A stretch of 64,000 nucleotides of DNA from DASZHA01 sp049644325. Lineage in GTDB: Bacteria > Chloroflexota > Dormibacteria > DASZGP01. The notes beneath the pieces are model-generated. The model was not told where the DNA came from, did no database searches, and was given only the letters and a program-made list of their open reading frames with translations. Below, piece by piece: positions 27,474 through 37,213 of this stretch. Both the position numbers and the translations under genes were made by a program. The stretch lies in NCBI GenBank assembly GCA_049644325.1, contig JBARRR010000061.1:26653-90652 (forward strand), read 5' to 3'. Position 1 is the first letter of the stretch, and every line of letters starts with the position of its first letter.

Positions 27474-28340
27474 ATGAAGGTGGGCGCCCTGTTTCCGCAG
27501 ACCGAAAGCTCGCCGGATCCAGGCGCGATCCGGGAGTTCGTGCAGGCGGTGGAATCCATGGGCTACGCACACGTGCTCTTCTACGACCACGTGCTTGGGG
27601 CATCCCCCGAGCGGCCTGGCGGTTGGCGTGGGCGGCCCTACACGGACAAGGACCCCTTCCACGAGGTGCTGGTCACCTTCGGCTACCTTGCGGCGGTGAC
27701 CACACAGATCGAGCTCGTCACCGGCGTCCTTGTGCTCCCGCAGCGGCAGACCGCCCTGGTGGCCAAGCAGGCGGCGGAGGTGGACCTGCTCGCTGGCGGA
27801 CGGTTGCGCCTGGGCGTGGGGCTTGGTTGGAACCAGGTCGAGTACGAGGGTCTGGGGATGGACTTCCATACCCGTGGCCGGCGCATCGAGGAGCAGGTCG
27901 AGGTAATGCGGCTTCTCTGGAGCCAGCCGGTGGTCGACTTCAAGGGGGAGTTCCACACCATATCTTCGGCCGGCATCAACCCGATGCCGGGCAGGATGAT
28001 CCCCGTCTGGATGGGGGGCACGGCGGCGGCGGCCAAGGTGCGGATAGCCCGGGTGGCGGACGGCTGGATCGTTAACACGCCGACGGAGCAGGATCCCCTC
28101 GCGGCGGTGGTCGAGATGAAGGAACTGGTCGCCGCCGCCGGCCGAAGCCCCAAAGATTTCGGCATCGATATCCGGCTCTCCCTGAGCCATGGGATCGAGG
28201 ACGTCGCGGGTCAGATTCCGGAATGGCACGAGCTGGGCGTCTCCCACGCCACGATCAACACCATGCGCGCCGGCCTCCGCTGGCCCGATGGCCACATCGA
28301 CGCCCTGCGGCTGTTCGCCGCGGCCTACCGGGAGGACTAG
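27474..28340 (+). CDS. LLM-class (probably F420-dependent) oxidoreductase
   Basis: 288 residues, a TIM-barrel luciferase-like monooxygenase fold: FPQTESSPDP start, FVQAVESMGYAHVLFYDH, GVLVLPQRQTALVAKQAAEVD, GRLRLGVGLGWNQVEYEGLG, and PVWMGGTAAAA. These motifs fit the actinobacterial F420-using branch (TIGR03619-like) better than FMN luciferases, but the cofactor is inferred. No F420 biosynthesis gene is in the window. The substrate is unknown. Confidence 0.87.
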   Translation: MKVGALFPQTESSPDPGAIREFVQAVESMGYAHVLFYDHVLGASPERPGGWRGRPYTDKDPFHEVLVTFGYLAAVTTQIELVTGVLVLPQRQTALVAKQAAEVDLLAGGRLRLGVGLGWNQVEYEGLGMDFHTRGRRIEEQVEVMRLLWSQPVVDFKGEFHTISSAGINPMPGRMIPVWMGGTAAAAKVRIARVADGWIVNTPTEQDPLAAVVEMKELVAAAGRSPKDFGIDIRLSLSHGIEDVAGQIPEWHELGVSHATINTMRAGLRWPDGHIDALRLFAAAYRED

Positions 28341-28389
28341 GCCGACTCGGCGCTTCGTACCATGCGGCCCTGAATGACGACAAACTGAA

Positions 28390-29772
28390 ATGGCCAGGCC
28401 TGCTGCCTTGGAGGCCGGCATCCTAACCGAGCTGAAGTCGATCCTCGGGCGGCACCTCGTGACCGACGCCGATGTCGTCGCCAGCTACTCCCAGGACCGG
28501 GCCACCTTCCTGACGCCCGGGGTTGCGGCGGTGGTGGCGATGCCATCATCCACCGAAGAGGTGTCAGCCGTGGTGGCCATCTGCGCCAGGGACGGAGTGC
28601 CGGTGGTCCCCCGGGGGGCCGGCAGTGGCCTGGCCGGCGGCGCCAACGCCGTCGACGGCTGCGTGGTGCTGTCGACGCACCGGATGAACCGCGTAATCGA
28701 GATCGACCCCAACAACCTCATCGCCGTGGTCCAACCGGGCGTCATCAACGCCGACGTCAAGAAGGCCGCCGGCGAGTACGGCCTGGAGTACCCGCCCGAC
28801 CCCTCGAGCTTCGAGTTCTGCAGCATCGGGGGCAACATCGCGACCAATGCCGGCGGTCTCTGCTGCGTCCGTTACGGCGTCACCCGCGACTATGTCCTCG
28901 GCCTAGAGGTGGTGCTCGGCGACGGCAGCGTGCTCCGCACCGGGAGGCGGACCCTGAAGGGAGTGGCCGGGTACGACCTGACGGCCCTGATCGTCGGCTC
29001 CGAGGGCACCCTGGGAGTGGTCACCGAGGCGACGTTGCGCCTGCGGCCCAAATCGCATGTGCCGTCGACCCTGGTCGCCTTCTTCGGCTCGGTGCACGAT
29101 GCCGGCGCCGCGGTGGCCGCCGTCCGCCGCACCCTGGTGCCGTCGCTGCTGGAGCTGATGGACCAGCGCACGGTGCGGGCGGTGGAGGAATGGAAGCACC
29201 TCGGGCTCGATACCGGCGCCGCGGCGATGGTGCTGGCCCAGTCCGACACCGGCAGCGAATCCCCCGCGGACGTGGCCCGGATGGTGGAGCTCTGCGAGGC
29301 CGAGGGGGCTACTGGCGTGGTCGGTGCTCGTGACGAGTTCGAGTCGCGGATGCTGGTGCAGGCGCGGCGACTTGCGATTCCCGCCATCGAGCGACGGGGC
29401 AGCTGGCTCCTCAACGATGTCGGCGTGCCCTGTGCCCGAGTTCCGGACCTGGTGGTGCGCGTTGAGGAGATCGCCGCCGCCACCAGGATCGAGACGTTCA
29501 CATTCGGCCACGCCGGCGACGGCAACATGCACCCCACCATGGTCTTCGACCCCACCGACCCCAGCGCCCGGGACCGTACCCAGCAGGCCCATGACGAGAT
29601 CGTCGACGCCGCCCTCAACCTTGGCGGCACGATCACCGGTGAGCACGGTGTGGGCACCCTGAAGCGCAGCCACCTGGCGCGCGAGCTGGGTGCCGGTAGC
29701 ATCGACCTCTTCCGCAAGATCAAGGAGAGCTTCGATCCCGTCGGGATCCTCAATCCTGGGAAGGCGTTCTAG
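28390..29772 (+). CDS. glcD: FAD-linked oxidase, glycolate/D-lactate dehydrogenase subunit type
   Basis: 460 residues: PCMH-type FAD domain (VVPRGAGSGLAGGANAV, SSFEFCSIGGNIATNAGGL, LKGVAGYDLTALIVGSEGTL) and a C-terminal FAD-oxidase domain with FGHAGDGNMHP and TGEHGVGTLKR. Oxidises a 2-hydroxy acid such as glycolate or D-lactate. The partner genes glcE and glcF are not adjacent, so it may act alone as in many D-lactate dehydrogenases. No ribosome site is obvious before the ATG. Confidence 0.9.
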   Translation: MARPAALEAGILTELKSILGRHLVTDADVVASYSQDRATFLTPGVAAVVAMPSSTEEVSAVVAICARDGVPVVPRGAGSGLAGGANAVDGCVVLSTHRMNRVIEIDPNNLIAVVQPGVINADVKKAAGEYGLEYPPDPSSFEFCSIGGNIATNAGGLCCVRYGVTRDYVLGLEVVLGDGSVLRTGRRTLKGVAGYDLTALIVGSEGTLGVVTEATLRLRPKSHVPSTLVAFFGSVHDAGAAVAAVRRTLVPSLLELMDQRTVRAVEEWKHLGLDTGAAAMVLAQSDTGSESPADVARMVELCEAEGATGVVGARDEFESRMLVQARRLAIPAIERRGSWLLNDVGVPCARVPDLVVRVEEIAAATRIETFTFGHAGDGNMHPTMVFDPTDPSARDRTQQAHDEIVDAALNLGGTITGEHGVGTLKRSHLARELGAGSIDLFRKIKESFDPVGILNPGKAF

Positions 29773-29778
29773 CCAGCC

Positions 29779-30171
29779 TCAGGGGTCGCGTGGACCTCCA
29801 GCGCCCGCGGCAACGATGAGAGTTATGTCGAGCACGAACAGCGCGATCGCAAGATCGTTGAAGACCGGCGCCAGGGCCAGCGTCGGCAGCAGCTGGTAGA
29901 GGGACCAGAAGATGAAGGCGGCGCTCAGCAGGCCGGCCTTGAGCATCTCAATTGGCGGTGGCCGGCGGACGGCGTGGTAGACGAGGTTGGCCACCGCGAT
30001 CAACGCCAGCGGGACCGCCGAGACGATGCTGTGCTCGCTGTGCGACGTGAACCCAGTGGCCAGGTCCAGCCCTACCAGGGCAACGCCCCCGGCGATGGCC
30101 AGCAGCGCCAGTACTCGCCCGGTCCAAATCCCCAGGCCAGCATTGGGCTGAGCGCCATCGTCAGGTTGCAC
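29779..30171 (-). CDS. Small four-helix membrane protein, unknown
   Basis: 130 residues if started at GTG 30171; the open frame continues 197 codons further but there it is antisense to the regulator gene. Four hydrophobic segments (about residues 15-33, 42-62, 75-93, 100-122) alternate with short loops, including a VYHAVRRPPP loop. No recognised family. Convergent with glcD (6-nt gap) and divergent from the kdpE-like gene, so it is a stand-alone unit in the Kdp neighbourhood. Confidence 0.6.
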   Translation of the reverse strand: MQPDDGAQPNAGLGIWTGRVLALLAIAGGVALVGLDLATGFTSHSEHSIVSAVPLALIAVANLVYHAVRRPPPIEMLKAGLLSAAFIFWSLYQLLPTLALAPVFNDLAIALFVLDITLIVAAGAGGPRDP

Positions 30172-30231
30172 GGTGCTGTCGAGAATAATGACGGCGACGC
30201 GATTTGCGGTTCCCAAGGCCGGGCCAGCAAC

Positions 30232-30237
30232 TACGCT
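30232..30237 (+). promoter_or_regulatory. -10-like hexamer, leaderless start of kdpE-like gene
   Basis: TACGCT, 6 nt, GTG 30244. This decides the start: the frame is open for 270 nt upstream, but the KdpE homology begins directly after this GTG. Confidence 0.5.
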
Positions 30238-30243
30238 TGGTCG

Positions 30244-30948
30244 GTGACCGCAGGTGATTCTGCTGCCGTGCTGATCGTCGAGGACGACCGGCCGCTGCGG
30301 GAGACCATCAGCAGCGCGGTCAGCGATGCAGGCTATGCCGTCACCGCCGTAGCCGACGGCATCCAGGGCACCCAGGCGCTTCGCGCCGGCGGGTTCGACG
30401 TCGTGCTCCTCGACATCGGACTGCCCTTCGTTGACGGCTGGACGGTGCTGCGGACGCTCGAGGGTCAGCCGATCCCCTCGGTGATCGTGATCAGCGCCCG
30501 GGGAGACGAGCAGGACAAGGTCCGCGCCCTCGACATGGGCGCCGATGATTACCTGGCCAAGCCGTTCGGCGCCGACGAGCTCCTGGCACGGCTGCGCGCG
30601 GTCCTGCGGCGGTCGAAGCCTGAGCTGACTCCCAATCGCATGGCGCGAGAGGGCGACGTGGTCGTGGACCTGGGCAGTGGCGGGGTGCTGCGCGCCGGCA
30701 AGGAGGTCCGGCTCTCGCCAACGGAATACGTGCTGCTGGCGGAGCTCGCCCGGCACCAGCACGAGGTTCTCGACTACCGCACGCTGCTGCAGCGCGTCTG
30801 GGGACCTTCGTATGCCGACGAGCGCAACTACCTGCGCACCTTCGTCCAGCGACTGCGGGTCAAGCTCGAGGTCGATCCCGCCCAGCCCAGGGTGATCACG
30901 ACCGTTTCGGGGCGTGGCTACCGTTTCGGGGGACCGCCCGAGATCTAG
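30244..30948 (+). CDS. kdpE: KdpE-like response regulator
   Basis: 234 residues: receiver domain (VLIVEDDRP; phospho-Asp in VVLLDIGLPFVDG; Lys in YLAKPFGADELLARLRAVLRR) and winged helix (VRLSPTEYVLLAELARHQHE, the recognition region YADERNYLRTFVQRLRVKLE, ending GRGYRFG). The effector-domain pattern is that of KdpE. It lies 5' of the kdp genes and would activate them; its cognate kinase is probably the KdpD-type kinase at 39816, 9 kb away and in the opposite orientation. Confidence 0.87.
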   Translation: MTAGDSAAVLIVEDDRPLRETISSAVSDAGYAVTAVADGIQGTQALRAGGFDVVLLDIGLPFVDGWTVLRTLEGQPIPSVIVISARGDEQDKVRALDMGADDYLAKPFGADELLARLRAVLRRSKPELTPNRMAREGDVVVDLGSGGVLRAGKEVRLSPTEYVLLAELARHQHEVLDYRTLLQRVWGPSYADERNYLRTFVQRLRVKLEVDPAQPRVITTVSGRGYRFGGPPEI

Positions 30949-31017
30949 TCCACTACGGGTGGTGGTGGCACTCGAACGCCCGGCAAGTCGTTGACGGGTC
31001 GTTGATCGTGCCGGTTC

Positions 31018-31023
31018 TACGTT
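31018..31023 (+). promoter_or_regulatory. -10-like hexamer before the kdp operon
   Basis: TACGTT followed by 7 nt and GTG 31031, at the head of the small-protein/kdpF-A-B-C transcript. No KdpE-box could be identified with confidence, and no ydaO-type c-di-AMP riboswitch was seen. Confidence 0.4.
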
Positions 31024-31030
31024 GGTATAC

Positions 31031-31429
31031 GTGGACCGGCTTCACTTCATTCCAAGGCGGGACTTCGAGCAGCACCGAACCGTCCTGAGCGTCTTCTCGG
31101 GAGTCGAGACCGCGCGCGCCGCGCTGGCCGACGTCGTCGACACCCGCCGTATCCAGGTCCTGCGCGCCGACATTCTGCGGCCGGGGCGTCCCGACATCGG
31201 CGCGATCTCCGACTTGCTTGACCCAGACGAGCGCGACTGGCCTCGCTACCATGTTGCCCGCGGCCTCACCGTCCTGGTGCTGGACGTACCATCGGCGCAC
31301 GCCTGGATCGCGACGCGGTTCCTTGTCGAGGTTGCCCGCAGTCCGCGCACGCTGATGCTGGCGCCGCGGCCCGGCCGCAGCGAGCTCGAGGTCCGCACCA
31401 ACTGGAAGGTGCCGTATGCAACCGCTTGA
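31031..31429 (+). CDS. Small soluble protein at the head of the kdp operon, unknown
   Basis: 132 residues from GTG 31031 (a TTG at 31022 is possible). No membrane helix. Visible blocks: VLSVFSGVETARAALADVV near the N-terminus and GLTVLVLDVPSAHAWIATRF near residue 80. A similar arrangement (VGVFMSHDEVEHARRRL ... GRTLFAIQVPAEDGMSAFRF) occurs in the protein encoded at 37214 on the other side of kdpFABC, suggesting distant paralogues. The start of the next gene lies inside this one (14-nt overlap), indicating translational coupling with the kdp genes. Confidence 0.65.
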   Translation: MDRLHFIPRRDFEQHRTVLSVFSGVETARAALADVVDTRRIQVLRADILRPGRPDIGAISDLLDPDERDWPRYHVARGLTVLVLDVPSAHAWIATRFLVEVARSPRTLMLAPRPGRSELEVRTNWKVPYATA

Positions 31430-31505
31430 GTTAGCCGTTATTGGGCTGTTCTTCCTGTTCATCATCGTCAGCCTGCTCTACATAAAGGGGCTCGAGAAGA
31501 TCTGA
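31416..31505 (+). CDS. 29-residue single-helix membrane microprotein upstream of kdpF
   Basis: ATG 31416 lies within the preceding gene and the TGA at 31503-31505 overlaps the kdpF start by one base. It encodes 29 residues: a short acidic head (MQPLEL), one membrane helix of about 17 hydrophobic residues, and a charged end (KGLEKI). It resembles KdpF in size and topology but not in its C-terminal motif. Inference: a second small subunit or stabiliser of KdpABC. Coupled starts and stops on both sides support translation. Confidence 0.55.
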   Translation: MQPLELAVIGLFFLFIIVSLLYIKGLEKI

Positions 31506-31603
31506 TGAGCTTGCCGCCAACGGACTTCCTGGTCACCGGGATCATCGCCCTTCTCCTGACGCTCTACCTGCTCATCGCGCTTTTGTTCCCGGAGCGGTTC
31601 TAG
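31505..31603 (+). CDS. kdpF: KdpF, small subunit of the K+-transporting ATPase
   Basis: 32 residues, one membrane helix, ending LLFPERF, the conserved KdpF C-terminus. KdpF stabilises the KdpABC complex. Its TAG overlaps the kdpA GTG by one base. Confidence 0.88.
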   Translation: MSLPPTDFLVTGIIALLLTLYLLIALLFPERF

Positions 31604-33330
31604 TGTTCCAGGTCGTCCTGGGGCTGGTCGTGACGTTCGTTCTGCTGGGCGTCGCCGCCTACTTCCTGGGCATCTACATGGAGAGGGTCTTCACCGGCAA
31701 GCCGACCTTCCTGCATTTCCTGCTGCACCCGGTTGAGCGCCTGCTGCTCTTCCTCATCGGCGTCAAAAAGGATGCCGAGCAGACCTGGGTCCAGTACCTG
31801 GTCTCGATGCTGATCGTGACCGCCGGCGGCATGGTGCTGACCTACACTGTGCTGCGGCTGCAGGACAAATTCCCCCTGAACCCGCAGGGGTTCGGCCCGG
31901 TACCGCCGGACCTGGCCTTTAGCACAACCGTCAGTTTCGCCACCAACACTAACTGGCAGAACTACGGCGGCGAGACGACCATGAGTTACTTCAGCCAGAT
32001 GGTGGCCCTGGTCTACCACCAGTTCCTGTCGGCGGCCACCGGTATTGCCCTGGCGATCGCCCTGGTGAGGGCCCTCGCCCGCCGCAGCACCAGCACCATC
32101 GGTAACTTCTACGTCGACGGCGTTCGCTGCATCCTCTACGTCCTGTTGCCGATCTCGTTTGTCGGAGCGATCTTCCTGGTGTCCCAGGGCTCGATCCAGA
32201 ACTTCAGTCCCTACACCGCGGTGACCACCCTCGAGGGCGCCACTCAGACAATCGCCCAGGGCCCGGTCGCCTCGATGGAGACCATCAAGGATCTCGGCAC
32301 CAACGGCGGCGGCTTCTTCAATGCCAACGCCGCCCACCCCTTCGAGGATCCCAACGCCATCACCGCCTATTTCCTGTTTGGCCTGATGCTGGTTATCGCG
32401 TTCGGTCTAACCGTTACCTTCGGCCGCATGGTGGGTAACGTAAAGCAGGGCATCGCGGTGGCCGCGGCGATGGCCATCATCCTCATTGGTGGTGCGAGCT
32501 TCGCCGCCTACCAGGAGCAGCATGGCAACCCCGCGCTGACCGCCGTGGGCGTTACCCAGGCCCGGACCGATGGGCAGGCGGGCGGGAACATGGAGGGCAA
32601 GCGCACCGACCTCGGCCCGGTCTTCTCCTCGTTCTACGCAGCGGGCACGACCGGCACCAGCACTGGCTCGGTGGTGGCCTCCCACGACAGCCTCACCCCC
32701 CTTGGCGGAATGGTTCCTCTGACGCTGATCAAGCTCGGCGAGATCACCCCCGGCGGGGTCGGCTCCGGCCTCTACGGGATGTTGACCTTCGCCATCCTTG
32801 CTGTATTCATAGCCGGTCTGATGGTAGGGCGCACTCCCGAATACCTGGGCAAGAAGATCGAGGCTCGCGACGTCAAGTACGCGTCGCTGGCGATCCTGAT
32901 CCTGCCCGCCTCGATCCTCGGCTTCGCTGCGATTTCAGTTGTGGTGCCTGGGGGCCTCGCCGGCATCACCAACCCGGGGGCCCACGGACTAACCCAGGTG
33001 CTCTACGCCTTCGCATCCAATACCGGCAATAACGGCAGTGCCTTCGCCGGCCTCCTGGGCAACACCGTCTACTACAACACCACCATGGCCGCGGCCGAGT
33101 GGCTGGGCCGCTTCATCTTCGTTATCCCGGTGCTTGCCCTGGCAGGGAACCTGGCCCGCAAGAAGATCGTCCCCGCCAGCGCCGGCACCTTTCCGACTGA
33201 CACGCCCCTCTTCACCGGCTTGCTCATCGGTGTGATCTTGATCGTCGGGGCTCTCACTTTCTTCCCGGCGCTGGCGCTCGGTCCGATTCTCGAGCACCTG
33301 CAGCTCTACGCCGGCCAGCTGGCCCACTAG
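31603..33330 (+). CDS. kdpA: K+-transporting ATPase subunit A (channel-like)
   Basis: 575 residues from GTG 31603. About ten membrane helices with the four selectivity-filter loops of the SKT superfamily, e.g. [35 protein letters not shown], and [14 protein letters not shown]. It forms the K+-selective pore of KdpFABC, the high-affinity uptake pump used under K+ limitation. Length is close to the family's 560. kdpB follows after 17 nt with AGGAGG at its start. Confidence 0.97.
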   Translation: MFQVVLGLVVTFVLLGVAAYFLGIYMERVFTGKPTFLHFLLHPVERLLLFLIGVKKDAEQTWVQYLVSMLIVTAGGMVLTYTVLRLQDKFPLNPQGFGPVPPDLAFSTTVSFATNTNWQNYGGETTMSYFSQMVALVYHQFLSAATGIALAIALVRALARRSTSTIGNFYVDGVRCILYVLLPISFVGAIFLVSQGSIQNFSPYTAVTTLEGATQTIAQGPVASMETIKDLGTNGGGFFNANAAHPFEDPNAITAYFLFGLMLVIAFGLTVTFGRMVGNVKQGIAVAAAMAIILIGGASFAAYQEQHGNPALTAVGVTQARTDGQAGGNMEGKRTDLGPVFSSFYAAGTTGTSTGSVVASHDSLTPLGGMVPLTLIKLGEITPGGVGSGLYGMLTFAILAVFIAGLMVGRTPEYLGKKIEARDVKYASLAILILPASILGFAAISVVVPGGLAGITNPGAHGLTQVLYAFASNTGNNGSAFAGLLGNTVYYNTTMAAAEWLGRFIFVIPVLALAGNLARKKIVPASAGTFPTDTPLFTGLLIGVILIVGALTFFPALALGPILEHLQLYAGQLAH

Positions 33331-33347
33331 GAGGGACGTCGCACACA

Positions 33348-35408
33348 ATGAGCTCGTCCCTAAGCACCAACCCCCCCGCCCGCCGGCGACGCAAGAGCAG
33401 CCTGACGGACAGGTCGATCATCGTCCCGGCGCTCTGGGCGTCGGTCAAGAAGCTGGACCCCCGCTGGCAGCTGCGCAACCCGGTCATGTTCGTGGTCGAG
33501 GTCGGCGCCGTTATCTCCACGTATGCCTGGATCACCAGCTTCAGCAACCACGGAGACACCCTGTTCGTCGGCCAGATAGCAATCTGGCTGTGGTTCACGG
33601 TCCTGTTCGCGAACTTCGCCGAAGCAATGGCCGAAGGCCGGGGCAAGGCCCAGGCGGCGGCGTTGCGCAAAACCCGCACCGACACCATCGCCCGCAAGCT
33701 GGTCGATGGCGTCGAGCAGAAGGTTTCGGCCCCCGAGCTGCGCAAGGGTGACATCGTCGTAGCTGAGACGGGCGATGTGATCCCCAGCGACGGCACCGTC
33801 ATCGAGGGAATTGCATCGGTCGACGAGTCGGCCATTACGGGGGAGTCGGCCCCGGTCATCCGCGAAGCCGGCGGCGATCGCAGCTCCGTCACTGGGGGCA
33901 CCCGGGTGCTGTCCGATCGCATCGTCATCGAGATCACCCAAAATCCAGGTGAGACCTTTCTCGACCGCATGATCACGCTGGTTGAGAGCGCCGCCCGCCA
34001 GAAGACGCCGAACGAGATCGCGCTCAACATCCTGCTAGCGGTACTGACGATCATCTTCATGTTCGCGGTTGTGACGCTGCAGCCGTTCGCGCTCTACAGC
34101 GGCACATCGGTGGCCATCGTCGTACTGATCTCTTTGCTGGTCTGCCTCATCCCCACGACCATTGGCGGGCTGCTCTCTGCCATTGGCATCGCCGGTATTG
34201 ATCGCCTTCTGCAGAAGAACGTCCTGGCAATGTCGGGCCGCGCGGTCGAAGCCGCCGGCGATGTGGACACCCTGCTGCTGGACAAGACCGGCACGATCAC
34301 TCTTGGCAACCGCCAGGCTACTGAGTTCATCCCCGCGCCCGGGGTTGAGTCGAGCCGCCTGGTCAGCAGCGCGGAGCTGGCCAGCCTCGCCGACGAAACG
34401 CCCGAGGGCCGCTCCATCGTGTCCTTGGCCCAGCGGCTTGGCTCCAAGGAGTCCGAGCATGGCCACGACGTCGTCTTCATCGCCTTCAGCGCCAGCACTC
34501 GGATGAGTGGGATCGACCGCGGCGATTCCAGCATCCGGAAGGGCGCCGCCGACGCGGTGGCCAGCTGGTGCGACCCGGAGGGTCACAACGGTCTGCCGAA
34601 GGAGGTCAAGGAGCAGGTTGACGCTATCGCCCGCACGGGCGGGACGCCGCTGGTGGTCGCCGAAGACCAGCGTGTGCTCGGCACCATCCATCTCAAGGAC
34701 ATCGTCAAGCCCGACATCGCCGATCGTTTCGCCGAGATCCGCCGAATGGGGCTGCGCACCGTCATGATCACCGGCGACAACCCCCTGACCGCCGCGGCCA
34801 TCGCCAAGGAGGCCGGCGTAGACGACTTCCTCGCCGAGGCCACCCCGGAGAACAAGCTGGAGCTGATCCGCGAGGAGCAGGCCCAGGGCAAGTTGGTGGC
34901 GATGACCGGCGACGGCACCAACGATGCCCCTGCATTGGCTCAGGCTGACGTCGGAGTCGCCATGAACAGCGGCACCCAGGCCGCCAAGGAGGCGGGCAAC
35001 CTGGTCGACCTCGACAGCGACCCCACCAAGTTGATCGAGATCGTGGAAACGGGCAAGCAGATGCTCATCACCCGTGGCGCCCTGACGACGTTCAGCATCG
35101 CCAACGACGTGGCCAAGTACTTTGCCATAATTCCCGCGATCTTTGCTGGCGCCTTCCCCGTACTGAGCGCCCTCAACGTGATGGGCCTTACCAACCCCAA
35201 CAGCGCGGTACTTTCGGCGGTGATCTTCAACGCCCTGATCATCGTTGCCTTGATCCCGCTCGCTTTGCGCGGTGTCAAGTTCCGGCCCATCGGCGCCGCC
35301 CCGCTGTTGCGCCGCAACCTGCTGATCTACGGCGTGGGCGGGATCGTCATTCCCTTCATCGGCATCAAGGCGATCGACATCATCGTCAGCGCCGTTCACC
35401 TGGCTTAG
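33348..35408 (+). CDS. kdpB: K+-transporting P-type ATPase subunit B
   Basis: 686 residues. P-type ATPase with TGES in the actuator domain ([15 protein letters not shown]), phospho-Asp D312 in [13 protein letters not shown] in RKGAADAV, and hinge motif [21 protein letters not shown]. About seven membrane helices. It hydrolyses ATP to drive K+ through KdpA. Ribosome site AGGAGG. Confidence 0.97.
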   Translation: MSSSLSTNPPARRRRKSSLTDRSIIVPALWASVKKLDPRWQLRNPVMFVVEVGAVISTYAWITSFSNHGDTLFVGQIAIWLWFTVLFANFAEAMAEGRGKAQAAALRKTRTDTIARKLVDGVEQKVSAPELRKGDIVVAETGDVIPSDGTVIEGIASVDESAITGESAPVIREAGGDRSSVTGGTRVLSDRIVIEITQNPGETFLDRMITLVESAARQKTPNEIALNILLAVLTIIFMFAVVTLQPFALYSGTSVAIVVLISLLVCLIPTTIGGLLSAIGIAGIDRLLQKNVLAMSGRAVEAAGDVDTLLLDKTGTITLGNRQATEFIPAPGVESSRLVSSAELASLADETPEGRSIVSLAQRLGSKESEHGHDVVFIAFSASTRMSGIDRGDSSIRKGAADAVASWCDPEGHNGLPKEVKEQVDAIARTGGTPLVVAEDQRVLGTIHLKDIVKPDIADRFAEIRRMGLRTVMITGDNPLTAAAIAKEAGVDDFLAEATPENKLELIREEQAQGKLVAMTGDGTNDAPALAQADVGVAMNSGTQAAKEAGNLVDLDSDPTKLIEIVETGKQMLITRGALTTFSIANDVAKYFAIIPAIFAGAFPVLSALNVMGLTNPNSAVLSAVIFNALIIVALIPLALRGVKFRPIGAAPLLRRNLLIYGVGGIVIPFIGIKAIDIIVSAVHLA

Positions 35409-35416
35409 GAGTCGAG

Positions 35417-36022
35417 ATGGTCAGAGCAATCCCCCGCGACCTCATCACCACCCTCCGGTTCACGATTGTCTTCGTAGTCATCTGCTGCTTCGCGTATACC
35501 TTCGCGGTGACCGGTGTGGCCCAGCTGATATTCCCCAGCCAGGCCAATGGCAGCATCGTCAGCCACGGTGGCCAGCAGGTCGGCTCCAAGCTCATTGGGC
35601 AGAACTTCACCGACCCCAAGTACTTCCACGGGCGGCAGTCGGCCACCGTCGACGCCAACGCCAGCCCGCTGCCGTACAACGCCCAGGCGTCCGGCGGCAG
35701 CAACCTTGCGCCGACCAACCAGGCGCTTATCGACCGCGTTAAGGCCTCCGTCGACGACATCAAGAAGAACGAGCCCGGGCTTAAGGGCGATGTTCCCGTC
35801 GACCTGGTCACCGCCGATTTCAGTGGCTTCGACCCCTACATCACGCCGGCCTCAGCCCAACTGCAGGTGGCGCGCATCGCCGCCAACCGCCACCTCGATC
35901 CCGCCAAGGTGCAGAAGGTCGTGGATGCCCACACCGAGGGTCCCCAGCTGGGCGTCCTCGGTGAGAAGCACGTCAACGTTCTCGCCCTCAACCTGGCGCT
36001 GGACGATGGCGAAGCCAACTAA
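35417..36022 (+). CDS. kdpC: K+-transporting ATPase subunit C
   Basis: 201 residues: one N-terminal membrane helix (about 12-35), then an extracytoplasmic domain with the family motifs GSKLIGQNFTDPKYFHGRQSA, GGSNLAPTN, PVDLVTADFSGFDPYITPAS, and HTEGPQLGVLGEKHVNVLALN. Completes the kdpFABC set, 8 nt after kdpB. Confidence 0.96.
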   Translation: MVRAIPRDLITTLRFTIVFVVICCFAYTFAVTGVAQLIFPSQANGSIVSHGGQQVGSKLIGQNFTDPKYFHGRQSATVDANASPLPYNAQASGGSNLAPTNQALIDRVKASVDDIKKNEPGLKGDVPVDLVTADFSGFDPYITPASAQLQVARIAANRHLDPAKVQKVVDAHTEGPQLGVLGEKHVNVLALNLALDDGEAN

Positions 36023-36119
36023 CGGAGACCAGGAACTCCCATCCGTTAGATACGCCGGCAGGCAGCGCCGGGGCGACTTCACCTGCCCCGGCGCCGCCCC
36101 GGTCTAGGCGCGGCGTGCC

Positions 36120-37118
36120 GTGAAGGCCGTCACAGAGCGGCTCCAGCCGGGCGAGTACCTCGACAGCTACCGGATCGTGGACCGCCTCGGCGCCGGCGCG
36201 TTCAGTGAGGTCTACCGCGCCGTCGACGAAGGCGGGCGGGACGTTGTCCTTAAGTGTCCGCACGAGATCGTGCTCGGCGACAGCGGGGCATGGGATCGCT
36301 TCCGGCGCGAGATGAAGATCACCGAGCACCTCGATCATCCCGGGATCCAGCGCTCCCTTGACCCCCACCGGAATCGCAGCCGTCTCTACATGGCGCTGGT
36401 GTACGTCGATGGCGTGTCTCTGCGCCAGGTGATGCACAACGAGGGTCGGATGTCGCCGGCGCGCGCCGTCGACCTGGTCAGGCAGATCACCGAGGCCATG
36501 GTCTATGCGCATGGCCACCACGTCTTCCATCGTGACCTGAAGCCGGACAACGTACTGGTCACGCCCGATGGGCGCACGGTGGTGACCGATTTCGGCATCG
36601 CCCTGATGGAGGGCGCCAAACGGCTCACCTTCCGGTTCCTGACCGCGGAGATGGGAACGCCCGACTACATGGCGCCGGAGCAGGTCCAGGGCAAGCGGGG
36701 CGATGCCCGGACCGACGTCTACGCCATCGGCGTGATGCTGTACGAGATGGTGGCGGGGAAGGTGCCATGGCGGGGCAAGGACTCGTTTGCGACGATGAGC
36801 CAGAAGCTGATCGGTCCGCCGGCGGACCTGCACGCCGCGGCGCCCCGAGTTCCCATGGGCCTGGTCGGGATCGTGCACAAGGCGGTGCGCCGTGACCCCG
36901 AGGAGCGCTATCAGACCACGGCTGAGCTGCTCGCGGACCTGGATCGCTGGGAGTCGATCGACCCGGCCACCTACGTTTTTGCCGATGAGAAAAAGCTCAA
37001 GGCCAGCTCCCAGGCCGGCCTGATGATCCTGGTGGCGAGCATTAGTGTCGGCTTCCTGCTGCTTACCGTCGGCGCCGCGGTGGCCTACCACTTCCTGGTT
37101 GTTGCGCCCAAAGGCTGA
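36120..37118 (+). CDS. Membrane-anchored Ser/Thr protein kinase within the kdp locus
   Basis: 332 residues from GTG 36120. A complete Hanks-type kinase: glycine-rich loop GAGAFSEVYRA, Lys in VVLKCPHEI, catalytic HRDLKPDNVLV, DFGIA, and the P+1 region MGTPDYMAPEQVQGKRGDARTDVYAIG. A short juxtamembrane segment follows, then one membrane helix (about residues 303-328) and almost no outer domain, unlike PknB with PASTA repeats. Sits 97 nt after kdpC in the same orientation; a role in controlling K+ transport is inferred from position only. Confidence 0.9.
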   Translation: MKAVTERLQPGEYLDSYRIVDRLGAGAFSEVYRAVDEGGRDVVLKCPHEIVLGDSGAWDRFRREMKITEHLDHPGIQRSLDPHRNRSRLYMALVYVDGVSLRQVMHNEGRMSPARAVDLVRQITEAMVYAHGHHVFHRDLKPDNVLVTPDGRTVVTDFGIALMEGAKRLTFRFLTAEMGTPDYMAPEQVQGKRGDARTDVYAIGVMLYEMVAGKVPWRGKDSFATMSQKLIGPPADLHAAAPRVPMGLVGIVHKAVRRDPEERYQTTAELLADLDRWESIDPATYVFADEKKLKASSQAGLMILVASISVGFLLLTVGAAVAYHFLVVAPKG

Positions 37119-37201
37119 CCGCCGGCTGGAATCGTGCGGGGCGTTCATGCGCCATCAACAAGGCCGGTTGATCGTTGACGCCACGTTGATGGAGTCGGTC
37201 G

Positions 37202-37207
37202 CAGGAT
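37202..37207 (+). promoter_or_regulatory. -10-like hexamer, leaderless start at 37214
   Basis: CAGGAT followed by 6 nt and ATG 37214. Confidence 0.4.
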
Positions 37208-37213
37208 GGTTAT

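Noticed and set aside
30949..31030. c-di-AMP (ydaO) riboswitch before kdp genes
   Set aside because: The interval is only about 80 nt and shows no conserved element.
34035..35399. 454-codon minus-strand ORF opposite kdpB
   Set aside because: Same type of shadow; the plus strand carries an intact P-type ATPase.
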